64,000 nucleotides of DNA, taken from contig NZ_JQMQ01000004.1 in the NCBI RefSeq assembly GCF_000744815.1, forward strand, positions 830,343-894,342. The letters run 5' to 3'. Of the stretch, positions 16,819 to 25,393 are shown piece after piece. The stretch comes from Phaeacidiphilus oryzae TH49. GTDB lineage: Bacteria > Actinomycetota > Actinomycetes > Streptomycetales > Streptomycetaceae. Position 1 is the first letter of the stretch. Every line of letters begins with the position of its first letter. The notes under the pieces were generated by a model. The model was not told the DNA's origin, searched no databases, and saw only the letters and a list, made by a program, of their open reading frames with translations. The position numbers and the translations under genes were made by a program.

Positions 16819-17664
16819 CTACGTCGTCGATCGGCTCGTGTCGGGGTCGACCAGCCAGGCGACGAGGGTGCGCCAGCGGTCGGGCTGGTCGGTGTCGCGT
16901 GGTCCGACGAGGTAGATCTCCTCCACGAGGTCCTGGGAGCGCAGGCCGTTGCGCGCGGCGAAGGAGCCCACCGCGCTGTAGGTGAGGTCGAGGTCGTCGT
17001 GCGGGCCGGAGTGGGTGGCGACGGCGGCGACCCGCTGGGGCAGTTGGAGCGGCTTCACGGTGGACGGTCCTCCTGGTGGCAGCGAGACCTCGGCGGGGAG
17101 ATAGACGGTGGCGCGGCCGTGCCCGTCGGTGAAGAGGCTGTGCTGGTAGCGGCCGCCCGGAGGGAGCACCGGGCGTCCGCCGGCCGCTGCGTCCAGGTCG
17201 TTCATGGCGTCGTCGTACCAGCTCAGGTCGGCTCCGGATGGGACGTCGAGGGTCACCGCGAGGACGCGTTGCGGCGGAAGGACCTCAAGGCTCACGGTTC
17301 GCTCGGCCTGCGGATCGAGGAGTTCCCGGAGTGCCTGGACCGTTCGCTGGGTTCGGCCGAGCCGGTCTTCGAGCCGGCGGAGATGCGCAGCGACGATCTG
17401 CTGCCCCGCACGATGGCCTTCCTCGTCCGCGCCGCCGGACTCCGTTTGGAGGAAGCTGCGGAGGTCGGCCAGCGGGAGGTCGAGTTCTCGCAGCCGCCTG
17501 ATGGTCAGTGCCGGCCGGACCTGTGCGGGGGTGTAGTAGCGGTAGCCCGTGGCCGGGTCGACCTGTGCGGGGGCGAGGAGGCCCTGCTCGTGATAGCGGC
17601 GCAGCGTGCGGATACTCAGGTGGGTGATCCGGGAGAACTCTCCGATTGTCCATCGCTCCACCAC
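16819..17664 (-). CDS. MerR-family regulator with GyrI-like effector domain
   Basis: About 281 aa. The N-terminal winged HTH (TIGEFSRITHLSIRTLRRYH, GLLAPAQVDPATGYRYYTPAQ) is followed by a coiled helix and then a GyrI/AraC effector-binding-like domain. GTG 17664 is chosen because GAGGAGGAGG precedes it; an ATG at 17691 is in frame but has no ribosome site. Such regulators bind hydrophobic cations or drugs. The downstream NTF2-like and SDR genes on the same strand could be its targets. Confidence 0.87.
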   Translation of the reverse strand: MVERWTIGEFSRITHLSIRTLRRYHEQGLLAPAQVDPATGYRYYTPAQVRPALTIRRLRELDLPLADLRSFLQTESGGADEEGHRAGQQIVAAHLRRLEDRLGRTQRTVQALRELLDPQAERTVSLEVLPPQRVLAVTLDVPSGADLSWYDDAMNDLDAAAGGRPVLPPGGRYQHSLFTDGHGRATVYLPAEVSLPPGGPSTVKPLQLPQRVAAVATHSGPHDDLDLTYSAVGSFAARNGLRSQDLVEEIYLVGPRDTDQPDRWRTLVAWLVDPDTSRSTT

Positions 17665-17715
17665 GCCATCCTCCTCCTCGTCGTCGTACATTTCCGGACC
17701 GGCTGGGGCCTGGCT

Positions 17716-18036
17716 TCAGGGTGTGATGTCCAACAGTGTGATCCTCCCCTGTGCGTCGCGTTCGAAGGTGAAGCGGAGGGTGACCGGGCTGCCGGGGAAG
17801 TCGCCGGAGACCTCCGCGACGGCCTGACACGTGGCGGCCGTCCCGGTGACTCCGCGAAGGTGGTAGCGCACCGGCGGGACGGCGGTGCGCCAGCGGCGTA
17901 CGGCGGTAAGCCCGTGATAGCTGTGACCGTCGTCGTGGATGACGATGTCGTCGTCGAAGAGCGCGAAGTAGCGCTCGCGGTCGGGGGCGATCGCCGCGGC
18001 GAAGTACTCTTCGGCGAACTCCTGGACGTCCTGCAT
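17716..18036 (-). CDS. SnoaL/NTF2-like small protein
   Basis: 106 aa cone-shaped alpha+beta fold: opening helix (VQEFAEEYFAAAIAPDRERYF), ALFDDDIVIHDDGHSYHG, a central WRT and closing beta strands (VTLRFTFERDAQGRITLLDI). Members are polyketide cyclases, hydratases or simple binding proteins. ATG 18036 follows GGAGAAG. It lies between the MerR and SDR genes and may form a small operon with them. No catalytic assignment is possible. Confidence 0.8.
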   Translation of the reverse strand: MQDVQEFAEEYFAAAIAPDRERYFALFDDDIVIHDDGHSYHGLTAVRRWRTAVPPVRYHLRGVTGTAATCQAVAEVSGDFPGSPVTLRFTFERDAQGRITLLDITP

Positions 18037-18059
18037 GTTCTTCTCCAATGGTGAGGTGC

Positions 18060-18118
18060 GGGGTCGGCTCAGAGGGCCGGCTCCGAGGGGCGGCTCAGAG
18101 GGTCGGCTCGGCTCAGAG
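18060..18118. repeat. Direct repeats of CGGCTCAGAGGG
   Basis: At least four related copies of CGGCTCAGAGGG / CGGCTCCGAGGG in 59 bp, running up to the end of the SDR gene. Probably slippage; the spacing is irregular. Confidence 0.65.
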
Positions 18119-18886
18119 GGTGCGGATGGTGCCGCCGTCGATGACGTGTTCGGCGCCGGTGACCGCACTCGCCCGGTCCGAGACCAGGAAGGCGATCAGC
18201 TTGGCCACCTCTTCCGGCTCGGCGGGCCGCCCCAGCGGGATACCGCCGAGGACCTGCATCAGGTCCTCGAGAGCGGCCTCGCGGGAGATGCCGCCCTCGC
18301 TCATCCGGCGGGCGAGGAGGAGCTCGGCACCGTCGGTGCGGATGAAGCCGGGGGCGACCGAGTTGACCCGGACACCTCTCGGCGCGAGCTCGTTCGCCAG
18401 GCCTTTGCTGTAGGCGGCCAGGGCACTCTTGGCCGCCGCGTACGCCAGCGTCGAGTCGTGCAGCGGCATCCGGCGCTGGATCGAGGTCACGTGCACCACG
18501 GCGCCCGATCCGCGTGAGGTCATCCCGGGGACCAGCGCGCGATCCAGCCGGACCGCCGAGAACAAGTTGAGGGCAAGCTCCTGCGCCCACGCTCCGTCGT
18601 CCAGAGCCGCGTACCCGCCGGCCGGGGCGCGGGAGCCGCCCACGACATCCACCAGGATGTCCGGGACACCCAGGAGCTCGGCCACTGCCGCGGCCGCCGA
18701 CGCGACGCCCTCGGGGGTGCTCAGGTCGGCCTGGACGAAGCGGGGGTCGGCTGTCTCCGGCGGCGTACGGGCGATGGTGACCACCTCCGCCCCGGCGTCT
18801 CGGAGCCGGCGTGCTGTCGCCAGCCCGGTTCCCTTGCTGCCGCCCGCCACCACGGCGCGACGTCCATCGAGATCATTGCTGCTCAT
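18113..18886 (-). CDS. SDR-family oxidoreductase
   Basis: 257 aa classical short-chain dehydrogenase: cofactor motif GGSKGTGLATA near the N-terminus, Ser (HVTSIQRR) and the active-site YAAAK with a downstream SVAPGFIRTDGAE. Length and motif spacing are normal. ATG 18886. It is upstream of and colinear with the NTF2-like gene; the MerR gene follows. The substrate is not predictable. Confidence 0.9.
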   Translation of the reverse strand: MSSNDLDGRRAVVAGGSKGTGLATARRLRDAGAEVVTIARTPPETADPRFVQADLSTPEGVASAAAAVAELLGVPDILVDVVGGSRAPAGGYAALDDGAWAQELALNLFSAVRLDRALVPGMTSRGSGAVVHVTSIQRRMPLHDSTLAYAAAKSALAAYSKGLANELAPRGVRVNSVAPGFIRTDGAELLLARRMSEGGISREAALEDLMQVLGGIPLGRPAEPEEVAKLIAFLVSDRASAVTGAEHVIDGGTIRTL

Positions 18887-18919
18887 GGCTGCGACCTTGG
18901 ACCCTCCCGCGGGGGGAGG

Positions 18920-19225
18920 GTCAAGATGGCCGAGGCCGTGTCCTGCCTACGGTGTCCCAGAGCTCCTCCGAGTACGAGGCCTGCGGCCGGAACGCCGGAG
19001 GCGACCCGCAGCGCCGATCCGCCCCCGCCCCCGGCGCCCGCCCCCGCCCCCGCCCCCGGCGCCCGATCCGGCATGTCCCGCGAGTGTGGTCGTCACCGCC
19101 AGGCCGAGTGCGGCCCGGATCTGCCGGCTGGAGGTCACCAGTCCGACGGCCAGGCCGGCCCGGGATGCGGGGGCGCCCGAGGCCGCCGTGGCCGTGGTCG
19201 GCACGAAGGCCGAGCCGGGGCGTAC
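18920..19225 (-). pseudogene. C-terminal relic of a DHA2 (EmrB/QacA) MFS drug exporter
   Basis: The minus strand contains SRAGLAVGLVTSSRQIRAAL followed by GLAVTTTLAG, the typical 'AGLA.GL..TSRQ.GGALGLA' segment of 14-helix exporters, then after a shift a final helix (ASGVPAAGLVLGGALG). A G/C-only low-complexity stretch (19020-19070) splits the two frames. Start and most of the gene are gone. Confidence 0.65.
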
Positions 19226-19234
19226 GGCTTGCGG

Positions 19235-20581
19235 TCACAGCGACCGCTCGCGGATACGGGCCCGCGAACGGCTCACCTCCTGGCGTGCCTTCTCCAGGAG
19301 GCCGCGGGTGAGGGTGCCCCGCCGCTTGAGGATTCGTCCGCCGACGATGACGGTGTCGACGTCGCGTGGCCCGGCGCCGAGGAACGCCGCGAGTACGGGG
19401 TTGTCGAAGCTGTCCAGATGCGGGGTGGACAGGTCGAGGGTGATGAGGTCGGCCTGCCGGCCGACTGCGATCTCGCCGACCTGGTCGGCGAAGCCGAGCA
19501 CCCGGGCGCCCCCGCGCGTGGCCAGGTCCAGCATGGCAAGGTGACCGTGCCGCAGTTCGGCGGGCATCTCGCCCCGGGCGATGGGTTCCGCATTGGCCCG
19601 GGACCGCTCGGCGGCCAGCGCCAGGCGCATCTGTGTGAACAGGTCGCTGGGTCCGTAGGCGACCGTGTCGGCGCCCAGGCCGACCGGCACACCGCTGGCC
19701 AGTGCGGCGCCCACGGCGGGGTGGGTGCCCAGACCCATGGTCATGTCGACGCTCGGGGTGGCCGACACGCTCCCGCCCGATTCCGCGACCTGCCTCCATT
19801 CCTGCTCGGTGAACTCGTTGGCGTGGACATAGTTCACGTCGGGTCCGAGAAGGCCCTGGTGCCCGAGCTGGTCGACCGCGCCGGGCAGGCCCGCCATCCC
19901 GGCGTGGAGGGAGATCGGCAGCCCCAGTTCGCGAGCGAGCCCGAACTCCTCCGCGTTCTCCGCCGGTGTCGCCATGGACGGGCCCCGCAGGGCGAGCCCG
20001 AGTGCGATGCGGCCGTTGTTGTGCTGGCGCGCCGCGTGGGCGGCCTGCAGGCGCCGGGTCTGCGCCTGGTAGCGGGAGTAGTCCCCGCTGGAACTGGCCT
20101 TGCCGCCGAAGTACAGCCGGGCCCGGATGCCGCTGTCGTGCAGAGCCCGCAGGTTGGCGTCGATGTCCGCGTCGGATCCCAGGTTGTGGGCCCAGTCGGC
20201 GACGGTGGTGACCCCGGCGTTGATCGCTTGCACCGCGCCCCACAGCACGCCCGCATACACGTCCTCGGCGGTGAATCCGTCGCCGAGTTCCTCGTTCACC
20301 TGCCGCGCGTACGCAAACAGCGTCACGTCGCTGGAGCTGGCCGACAGGCTTCCCAGCCACATGTGCCGGTGGGTGTCCACCAGGCCCGGCATCACCAGCT
20401 GGTCTCCGGCATCGATGATCTCCTCGTCGCCGACAGCGGCGGCAGCGCCGACAGCGTCGCCGATGCCGGCGATGCGCCCATCCCGGAGCAGGACGTCGGC
20501 GATCCGGCTCGTCCCGTCCGGGAACAGGACGTGACCGCCTCGGATCAGGAGGGGGCGGGGCACGGGGGGAGTGTCTGGCAC
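19235..20581 (-). CDS. Amidohydrolase, 8-oxoguanine deaminase / AtzB-like
   Basis: 448 aa metal-dependent hydrolase. The metal ligands are visible: DTHRHMW (HxH) near residue 67, SLHAGM, VHANEF and GLGADT. A beta-sandwich (LLIRGGHVLFPDG... DVDTVIVGGRILKR) is made from both ends, as in the SsnA/TrzA/AtzB group that deaminates or dechlorinates rings. GTG 20581 has AGAGGGA at good distance. The gene is divergent from an HxlR regulator, which should control it. The natural substrate could be a purine, cytosine or triazine. Confidence 0.85.
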   Translation of the reverse strand: MPDTPPVPRPLLIRGGHVLFPDGTSRIADVLLRDGRIAGIGDAVGAAAAVGDEEIIDAGDQLVMPGLVDTHRHMWLGSLSASSSDVTLFAYARQVNEELGDGFTAEDVYAGVLWGAVQAINAGVTTVADWAHNLGSDADIDANLRALHDSGIRARLYFGGKASSSGDYSRYQAQTRRLQAAHAARQHNNGRIALGLALRGPSMATPAENAEEFGLARELGLPISLHAGMAGLPGAVDQLGHQGLLGPDVNYVHANEFTEQEWRQVAESGGSVSATPSVDMTMGLGTHPAVGAALASGVPVGLGADTVAYGPSDLFTQMRLALAAERSRANAEPIARGEMPAELRHGHLAMLDLATRGGARVLGFADQVGEIAVGRQADLITLDLSTPHLDSFDNPVLAAFLGAGPRDVDTVIVGGRILKRRGTLTRGLLEKARQEVSRSRARIRERSL

Positions 20582-20613
20582 GACGGCTTCCCTCTCTAGT
20601 CGGTATACAACGG

Positions 20614-20623
20614 ATACCGGTAT
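20614..20623. promoter_or_regulatory. Palindrome ATACCGGTAT, candidate HxlR operator
   Basis: A perfect 10-bp palindrome in the 113-bp gap between the amidohydrolase and HxlR genes. A related GGTATAC lies just before it (20602-20608). Its place at the likely overlapping promoters suggests the HxlR binding site. Confidence 0.5.
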
Positions 20624-20694
20624 AGGGTGGCAACCACCGTGCGAGTGCGACAAGTGAGCACTTTGAACTGCCCAGGTATCACGGGAGGTACCAG

Positions 20695-21090
20695 GTGGCC
20701 CCGCCAGCGATGGTCGAGTCGGGCGAACGCTCCGACCGTGACGAGCTGTTGCGCGATGTGATGGACCGCATCGGCGACAAGTGGTCGGTGACCGTCATCT
20801 GCCGGCTCGATGACGGCCCGCTCCGCTTCAACGCGCTGCGACGGGCGGTGAACGGCATCACCCAGCGGATGCTGAGCACCACGGTGCGTCGCCTCGAGCG
20901 CGACGGCCTGATCAGCCGCACCGTGGAGCCCACCGTGCCGCCCCGCGTCGAGTACGCGCTGACCGAACGCGGACGCAGCCTCCACGGCATCCTTGCCGAG
21001 CTGGTCTCCTGGACCGAGGCGAACCTCGACGAGATCCGCCGCGACCGCGAGGAGTACGACGCTGCCGCCCCCTCTCGCGCCGAGCAGTGA
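20695..21090 (+). CDS. HxlR-family transcriptional regulator
   Basis: 131 aa winged HTH with the family's marks: '[28 protein letters not shown]' region near residues 22-49, [20 protein letters not shown], and [11 protein letters not shown]. Members often sense aldehydes or disulfide stress; some keep a conserved Cys, and one is present here (VICRL). GTG 20695 follows GGGAGG. Divergent to the amidohydrolase, its probable target. Confidence 0.9.
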   Translation: MAPPAMVESGERSDRDELLRDVMDRIGDKWSVTVICRLDDGPLRFNALRRAVNGITQRMLSTTVRRLERDGLISRTVEPTVPPRVEYALTERGRSLHGILAELVSWTEANLDEIRRDREEYDAAAPSRAEQ

Positions 21091-21309
21091 CGGGGTGCCC
21101 CTGCGGGTGGACAGCCGGTCGAGAGAGACCAGCGCCCGGTTTCGCGCCGCCGCTGTGCGCCCCGTGTGCCTGATCGGGCAGTGGTGCTCAGGCCGCCGAG
21201 CCGTCCCGGCGGCGGAGCGCGCTGGTTAGGTCCCGACTGCGCGCTGTGGGGGCGCGATGACCGGGGTGGACAGCCCGACCTGATGACTGCCCACCCGTTC
21301 TCACCGCGC

Positions 21310-22665
21310 TCAGCCGACAGCGACGTGGAAGACGGAGCGGGCGTTGGACAGTTCGCGGAAGCCCCACACGCCGTGGTAGCGGCCGTAGCCGGAGGAATTC
21401 ACGCCCCCGAACGGGAGGTTCTCCTCGGCCCAGTGCACGGCGTGGCCGTTGATGGTGACGCCGCCGGAGGTGGTGTTGTCCAGCATCCGCTGGATGAACG
21501 CGTCGTCTGTGGAGTAGACGGAGAAGCCCAGCGGCTTCCCGAGCGAGTCGGAGTGGGCGAAGATCTCCTCCTCGTCCGTGTAGGTCAGGACCGGCAGGAT
21601 GGGCCCGAAGATCTCCTCCTGGATGATCCGGGTGTCCTTGGGGACGTCCAGGAGCACGGTCGGCTCGATGACCAGGTGGTCCGCGTCGGTTCTGCCACCG
21701 AAGGCGACGGTCGCGCCGCGCTCGACGGCTTCGTCGAGGTAGCCCTTGACGCGCTCGTAGTTGCGCCTGTCGACGAAGCGGCCGTCCCTCTGCCACTGGA
21801 ACTCGCCGGTCTCGTCGTAGTAGGCCTTCTTGACCGCGGCGACGTAGGTGCCGACGAAGGCACCACGCAGGTCTTCGGGAACCCATACGTAGTCGACCGA
21901 CAGGCAGGTCTGGCCATGGTTGTAGATCTTGCCGCCCAGGAACGCCTGAGCGACCAGGTCCAGATCGATCGTGCGGTCCACGATGGCCGGGCTCTTGCCG
22001 CCCAGCTCCAGGGTGAACGAGGCCATGTGCTGGGCGGCCCTCTCCACGATGATCTTCCCGACGCGGGGGCTGCCGGTGAGGAAGATGTGATCGACGGGCA
22101 GGTCGAGCAGTACGTCGTGGGTGCTGCGCACACCGTTCGGGGTGCGGACGTCACCGTCGTTGAAGACCGCGACCTCCCGCTCGTCGAACACCGCGCGGAC
22201 GATCTGCTCGATCACATCGCCCGTCGCCGGCGCCATGGAGCTGGTCTTGGCCAGCACCACGTTTCCCGCGGCGATCGCCTGGATCAGGGGGGAGAAGAAC
22301 ATCCCGATCGGGAAGTCCCAGGTGCCGAAGAGCAGCACCACGCCGCGGGGTTGGTACGTGACGAAGACGCGTTCCGCGGCGGGCGTGGCCGGTGACTTCT
22401 CAACGGACAGCGGCGCCATCCAGTCGGCGAGCTCGTCCCGTACCTTGTCGAGGTTGCCCATGACCGTCTGGATCTCGTCCCGGTTGTCGGCCGGCCGGCC
22501 CAGGTCCTGGTGGATGGCCCGACCGATCTCCTCCTGCCGCTTGAGAATCTCAGCGCGCAGGCGCTCCAGGCGCTCGACGCGCTCCGCGGCGGTCGTGTGC
22601 CGCATGACGCGGCGGTGATCGCGCTGGGCCTGGAAGATGCGCCGAATCTCGTTCAGCTCAAGCAC
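21310..22665 (-). CDS. Aldehyde dehydrogenase (class-3 / coniferyl-aldehyde type)
   Basis: 451 aa, shorter than usual ALDHs, as in membrane-free class 3 and fatty-aldehyde enzymes. Cofactor segment (GTWDFP), LELGGKSPAIVD with the general base Glu, catalytic Cys in GQTCLS and the ending WAEENLPFGGVNSSGYGRYH are present. GTG 22665 follows GAGAGGAAG. It is the last gene of the catabolic operon, 169 bp after the preceding ALDH gene, and would oxidise an aldehyde from side-chain removal or the lower pathway. Confidence 0.88.
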   Translation of the reverse strand: MLELNEIRRIFQAQRDHRRVMRHTTAAERVERLERLRAEILKRQEEIGRAIHQDLGRPADNRDEIQTVMGNLDKVRDELADWMAPLSVEKSPATPAAERVFVTYQPRGVVLLFGTWDFPIGMFFSPLIQAIAAGNVVLAKTSSMAPATGDVIEQIVRAVFDEREVAVFNDGDVRTPNGVRSTHDVLLDLPVDHIFLTGSPRVGKIIVERAAQHMASFTLELGGKSPAIVDRTIDLDLVAQAFLGGKIYNHGQTCLSVDYVWVPEDLRGAFVGTYVAAVKKAYYDETGEFQWQRDGRFVDRRNYERVKGYLDEAVERGATVAFGGRTDADHLVIEPTVLLDVPKDTRIIQEEIFGPILPVLTYTDEEEIFAHSDSLGKPLGFSVYSTDDAFIQRMLDNTTSGGVTINGHAVHWAEENLPFGGVNSSGYGRYHGVWGFRELSNARSVFHVAVG

Positions 22666-22834
22666 GGTGGTGCTTCCTCTCGTGATGTGCGCACGGCACG
22701 ACCTGTGGGGGTGCCCAGTGGCGCGCCGCGCTTCCGGACCCTGTGCGTCCGAGGGCAACGGCCTCGTCCAGGGGGCGCGCATGGGCCGGCGTGAAGGAGC
22801 CGACCATGCGGCGCCACGACAGCGGTTCGACGGG

Positions 22835-24208
22835 TCAGGGGCTGACGGCCACCGTGGTGGATTCGGTGTAGAACTGCCGGGCTGCCAGGCCCTGTTCCCG
22901 GGGCCCGAAGCTGGACTCCTTGGTGCCGCCGAACGGCGCCCAGTGGTCGAGTCCGGTGGTGGGGGCGTTGACCCGGATCATCCCGGCCGCCAGGTCGCGG
23001 GTGTGGGTAAGAGCCGCGGTCAGGTCGCGGGTGTAGAGGGAGGCGGACAGGCCGTAGGGCGTGGCGTTCGCCAGCTCGACGGCGTGCCGGACGGACCGGG
23101 CACGCAGCAGGGCGGTGACAGGAGCGAAGACCTCGTCGGTGGCGAGGACGTCGTCGGCGTCCGAGACCTCGACGAGCGTCGGTTCCAGGTAGGACCCGGG
23201 GACGTCGGGTTTCGTCCCGCCCGTCAGGATCCGCCCGCTGCTGGCTGCCACGGCGGCCAGGGCGCTGTCCCGGGCGGCCTCGTCGATCACCGGACCGACC
23301 TGGCACTTCGGGTCGGACGGGTCGAGGACGACGAGCGCCCGCACCGCTTCGACCAGGGCGTCGCGGGTGTGCTCGTACACGTCTTCGTGGACGATGATGC
23401 GGCTTGTGGCGGTGCACTTCTGTCCCGCGTAGGCGAACGCCGAACCCACGATGCCGGCGATCGCCCCGTCCACGTCCGCATCAGCCAGCACCACCGTGGG
23501 GTTCTGGCCGCCCATCTCCGCCTGGGCGATACAGCCGCGCGCGCTGACAGCCGCCGCCACCTGGCGGCCCACCTCGGTCGAGCCCGTGAACGATACGGCG
23601 CTGATGGCAGCTGACTCGGCCACGAGGACCCCGGTACCCGGCCCGACCGCGAGCACCAGCACGCCCGGGGGGAGGTGCCGGTTGAGGATCTCGGCCAGGG
23701 CCTCAGCGGTACCGACGGCCTGTGCGGAGGGCTTGAGGACGACCGCGTTGCCGTACGCCAGAGCCGGTGCCAGCTTCCACGCGGGAATCGCCAAGGGGAA
23801 GTTCCACGGCGTGATCAGACCCACCACGCCCCGCGGCCGTGACCGGGTGAAGGTCAGGGTCCGGGCCTCGCCGCCCGGCAGCACGTCGCCCTCGGGGAAC
23901 AGCGCGGTCTGCGCGAAGTAGCGGAAGGTCCGCTCCGCGCGGACCACCTCCCCCCGGGCCTCGGTGATGGGCTTGCCGACCTCGCGGGAGATCAGGTCGG
24001 CGAGCCGGCCGGCCTCGGCGGCGATGTCGTCCGCGGCACGGGTGAGAGCGACGGCTCGCTGCGGGGCGGCGGTGCCGGCCCACGCGCGGCCTGCACCGCC
24101 CGCGAGCTCAAGCAGCGCCGGAAACCGGCCGGTCGGGGTCGCCGGGACCTCGGCGACCGTCTCGCTGGGATCGTGCGGATTGGTACTGCGCACGGTGGTC
24201 ACGGGCAA
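22835..24208 (-). CDS. Aldehyde dehydrogenase (benzaldehyde / semialdehyde type)
   Basis: 457 aa. TPWNFPLAIPAWKLAPALAY cofactor region, FTGSTEVGRQ, QAEMGGQN (general base) and catalytic Cys in GQKCTA are all seen. The end (FGGTKESSFGPREQGL) is standard. It starts 20 bp after the LigB-type gene's stop. In meta-cleavage pathways one ALDH oxidises 2-hydroxymuconic semialdehyde; this is one of three ALDHs in the cluster and which does that step cannot be told. Confidence 0.88.
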   Translation of the reverse strand: MPVTTVRSTNPHDPSETVAEVPATPTGRFPALLELAGGAGRAWAGTAAPQRAVALTRAADDIAAEAGRLADLISREVGKPITEARGEVVRAERTFRYFAQTALFPEGDVLPGGEARTLTFTRSRPRGVVGLITPWNFPLAIPAWKLAPALAYGNAVVLKPSAQAVGTAEALAEILNRHLPPGVLVLAVGPGTGVLVAESAAISAVSFTGSTEVGRQVAAAVSARGCIAQAEMGGQNPTVVLADADVDGAIAGIVGSAFAYAGQKCTATSRIIVHEDVYEHTRDALVEAVRALVVLDPSDPKCQVGPVIDEAARDSALAAVAASSGRILTGGTKPDVPGSYLEPTLVEVSDADDVLATDEVFAPVTALLRARSVRHAVELANATPYGLSASLYTRDLTAALTHTRDLAAGMIRVNAPTTGLDHWAPFGGTKESSFGPREQGLAARQFYTESTTVAVSP

Positions 24209-24227
24209 CTCCTCGGGTGCTGGTGGT

Positions 24228-25292
24228 TCACGGCCGGTAGGCCGCGAAGACCTTGTCGGACACGAACAGGTGCGACCCCACGAACTCCGACCAGGTCGGC
24301 CTGGTGCGGCCCAGTTCGCCCATGGCGCCCAGCAGGGCCCACCAGTTGAGGAGTTCCTGCTGGCCGGCGGCCTCCGCCTGGGCGAGGCCGGTGGACCGCC
24401 ACTCGTCCAGGTCGCCGTCGACCAGCGCCCGGTACAGCCGCTGGTCGGCGGCGGTGTCGGGGAAGAGGTGGTGGGTGGACTCCACGAGGAAGCTGTGGGA
24501 CCAGCTGGAGGAGGCGATCAGGGCGACGCGCCAGGGGCTTTCCGCCGCGGCGCGGGCGACGGCCGCGCCCACCTCCATGACGCGGGCCGGCGAGGGGCTC
24601 GGCGGGTCCAGTTCGCGGATGTCGCCGAGGGCGCTGATGTTGCCCTGGTAGCTGATCACCCGGCGGCCGTAGCAGTTGATGGGGAAGGCGACGACGGGGT
24701 AGTCGAAGCCCCGCCGCTCGTAGTCGAGATACAGGACGGTGTTGAGGAAGGCGTGCGGGAAGCCCGGGTGGTGCAGCGGCTTGTAGGCGTAGGAGACGTC
24801 GATGTTCTGCTCTAGGAGGGCAGTGGTGAAGTGCTTGGCCGCCTCGCGGTGGCCCCTGACCCGGATCTCGTGGTCCTTGGGCTCGTTCCACACGTTGTGG
24901 TCACCCATGACGTTGGACTCGGCCGAGTGCTCCCAGGGCCGGACCGTGAGGTCGTCGTAGGCGAGCACGGAATAGGGCGGGACGATGTCCTCGCGGAAGT
25001 TCTCGTACTGGTCGTCGCCCCAGATCACCACGACCTCGGGATCGAACTCGTCCAGCGCCTGCCGTGCCCTGGCGAACTGGGCCACCAGAGCCTCCCGGTG
25101 GCGGAGGCCGGCCTGCCGTCCCTCGTCGGAGGCCCACTCCGCACGCGCCGGTGCGGGCCAGTTGGCGGGGTCGCGGAGCTCTTCGGGGAGCCGGGGATCC
25201 GCCAGCGCGCGTTGGAAGACGCGGGTCAGGTTGTCGTTCGTGCCGCTCAGCGGCGGGTAGTGGGTCACTCCGAGACCGAGGACTTCTGCCAT
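24228..25292 (-). CDS. Class III extradiol dioxygenase (LigB-like)
   Basis: 354 aa. The N-terminus VLGLGVTHYPPLSG carries the first predicted iron-ligand His, WGDDQYENF matches the second conserved block, and later HNVW, HHPGFPHAF and SSSWSHSFL match the remaining LigB core. Such enzymes open catechol-type rings using Fe(II). At about 355 aa it is longer than MhpB or LigB, with an insertion around residues 20-80. ATG 25292 follows AAAGGTG; a GTG 9 bp upstream is possible. It is the only ring-cleaving gene in the cluster and follows the Rieske alpha gene. Substrate unknown. Confidence 0.85.
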   Translation of the reverse strand: MAEVLGLGVTHYPPLSGTNDNLTRVFQRALADPRLPEELRDPANWPAPARAEWASDEGRQAGLRHREALVAQFARARQALDEFDPEVVVIWGDDQYENFREDIVPPYSVLAYDDLTVRPWEHSAESNVMGDHNVWNEPKDHEIRVRGHREAAKHFTTALLEQNIDVSYAYKPLHHPGFPHAFLNTVLYLDYERRGFDYPVVAFPINCYGRRVISYQGNISALGDIRELDPPSPSPARVMEVGAAVARAAAESPWRVALIASSSWSHSFLVESTHHLFPDTAADQRLYRALVDGDLDEWRSTGLAQAEAAGQQELLNWWALLGAMGELGRTRPTWSEFVGSHLFVSDKVFAAYRP

Positions 25293-25393
25293 GGTCTTCA
25301 CCTTTCTTCGGTGGTGCTGCCGCGGCGCTGGGCCGGGGAGGAGGAGCGGGTGGGCCGGTAAGTCGCCCGGCCCGCTCGGGATGGCGTGGCGGG

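Noticed and set aside
18056..18118. Possible CRISPR-like array
   Set aside because: Repeats are 12 bp and nearly contiguous with no regular spacers.
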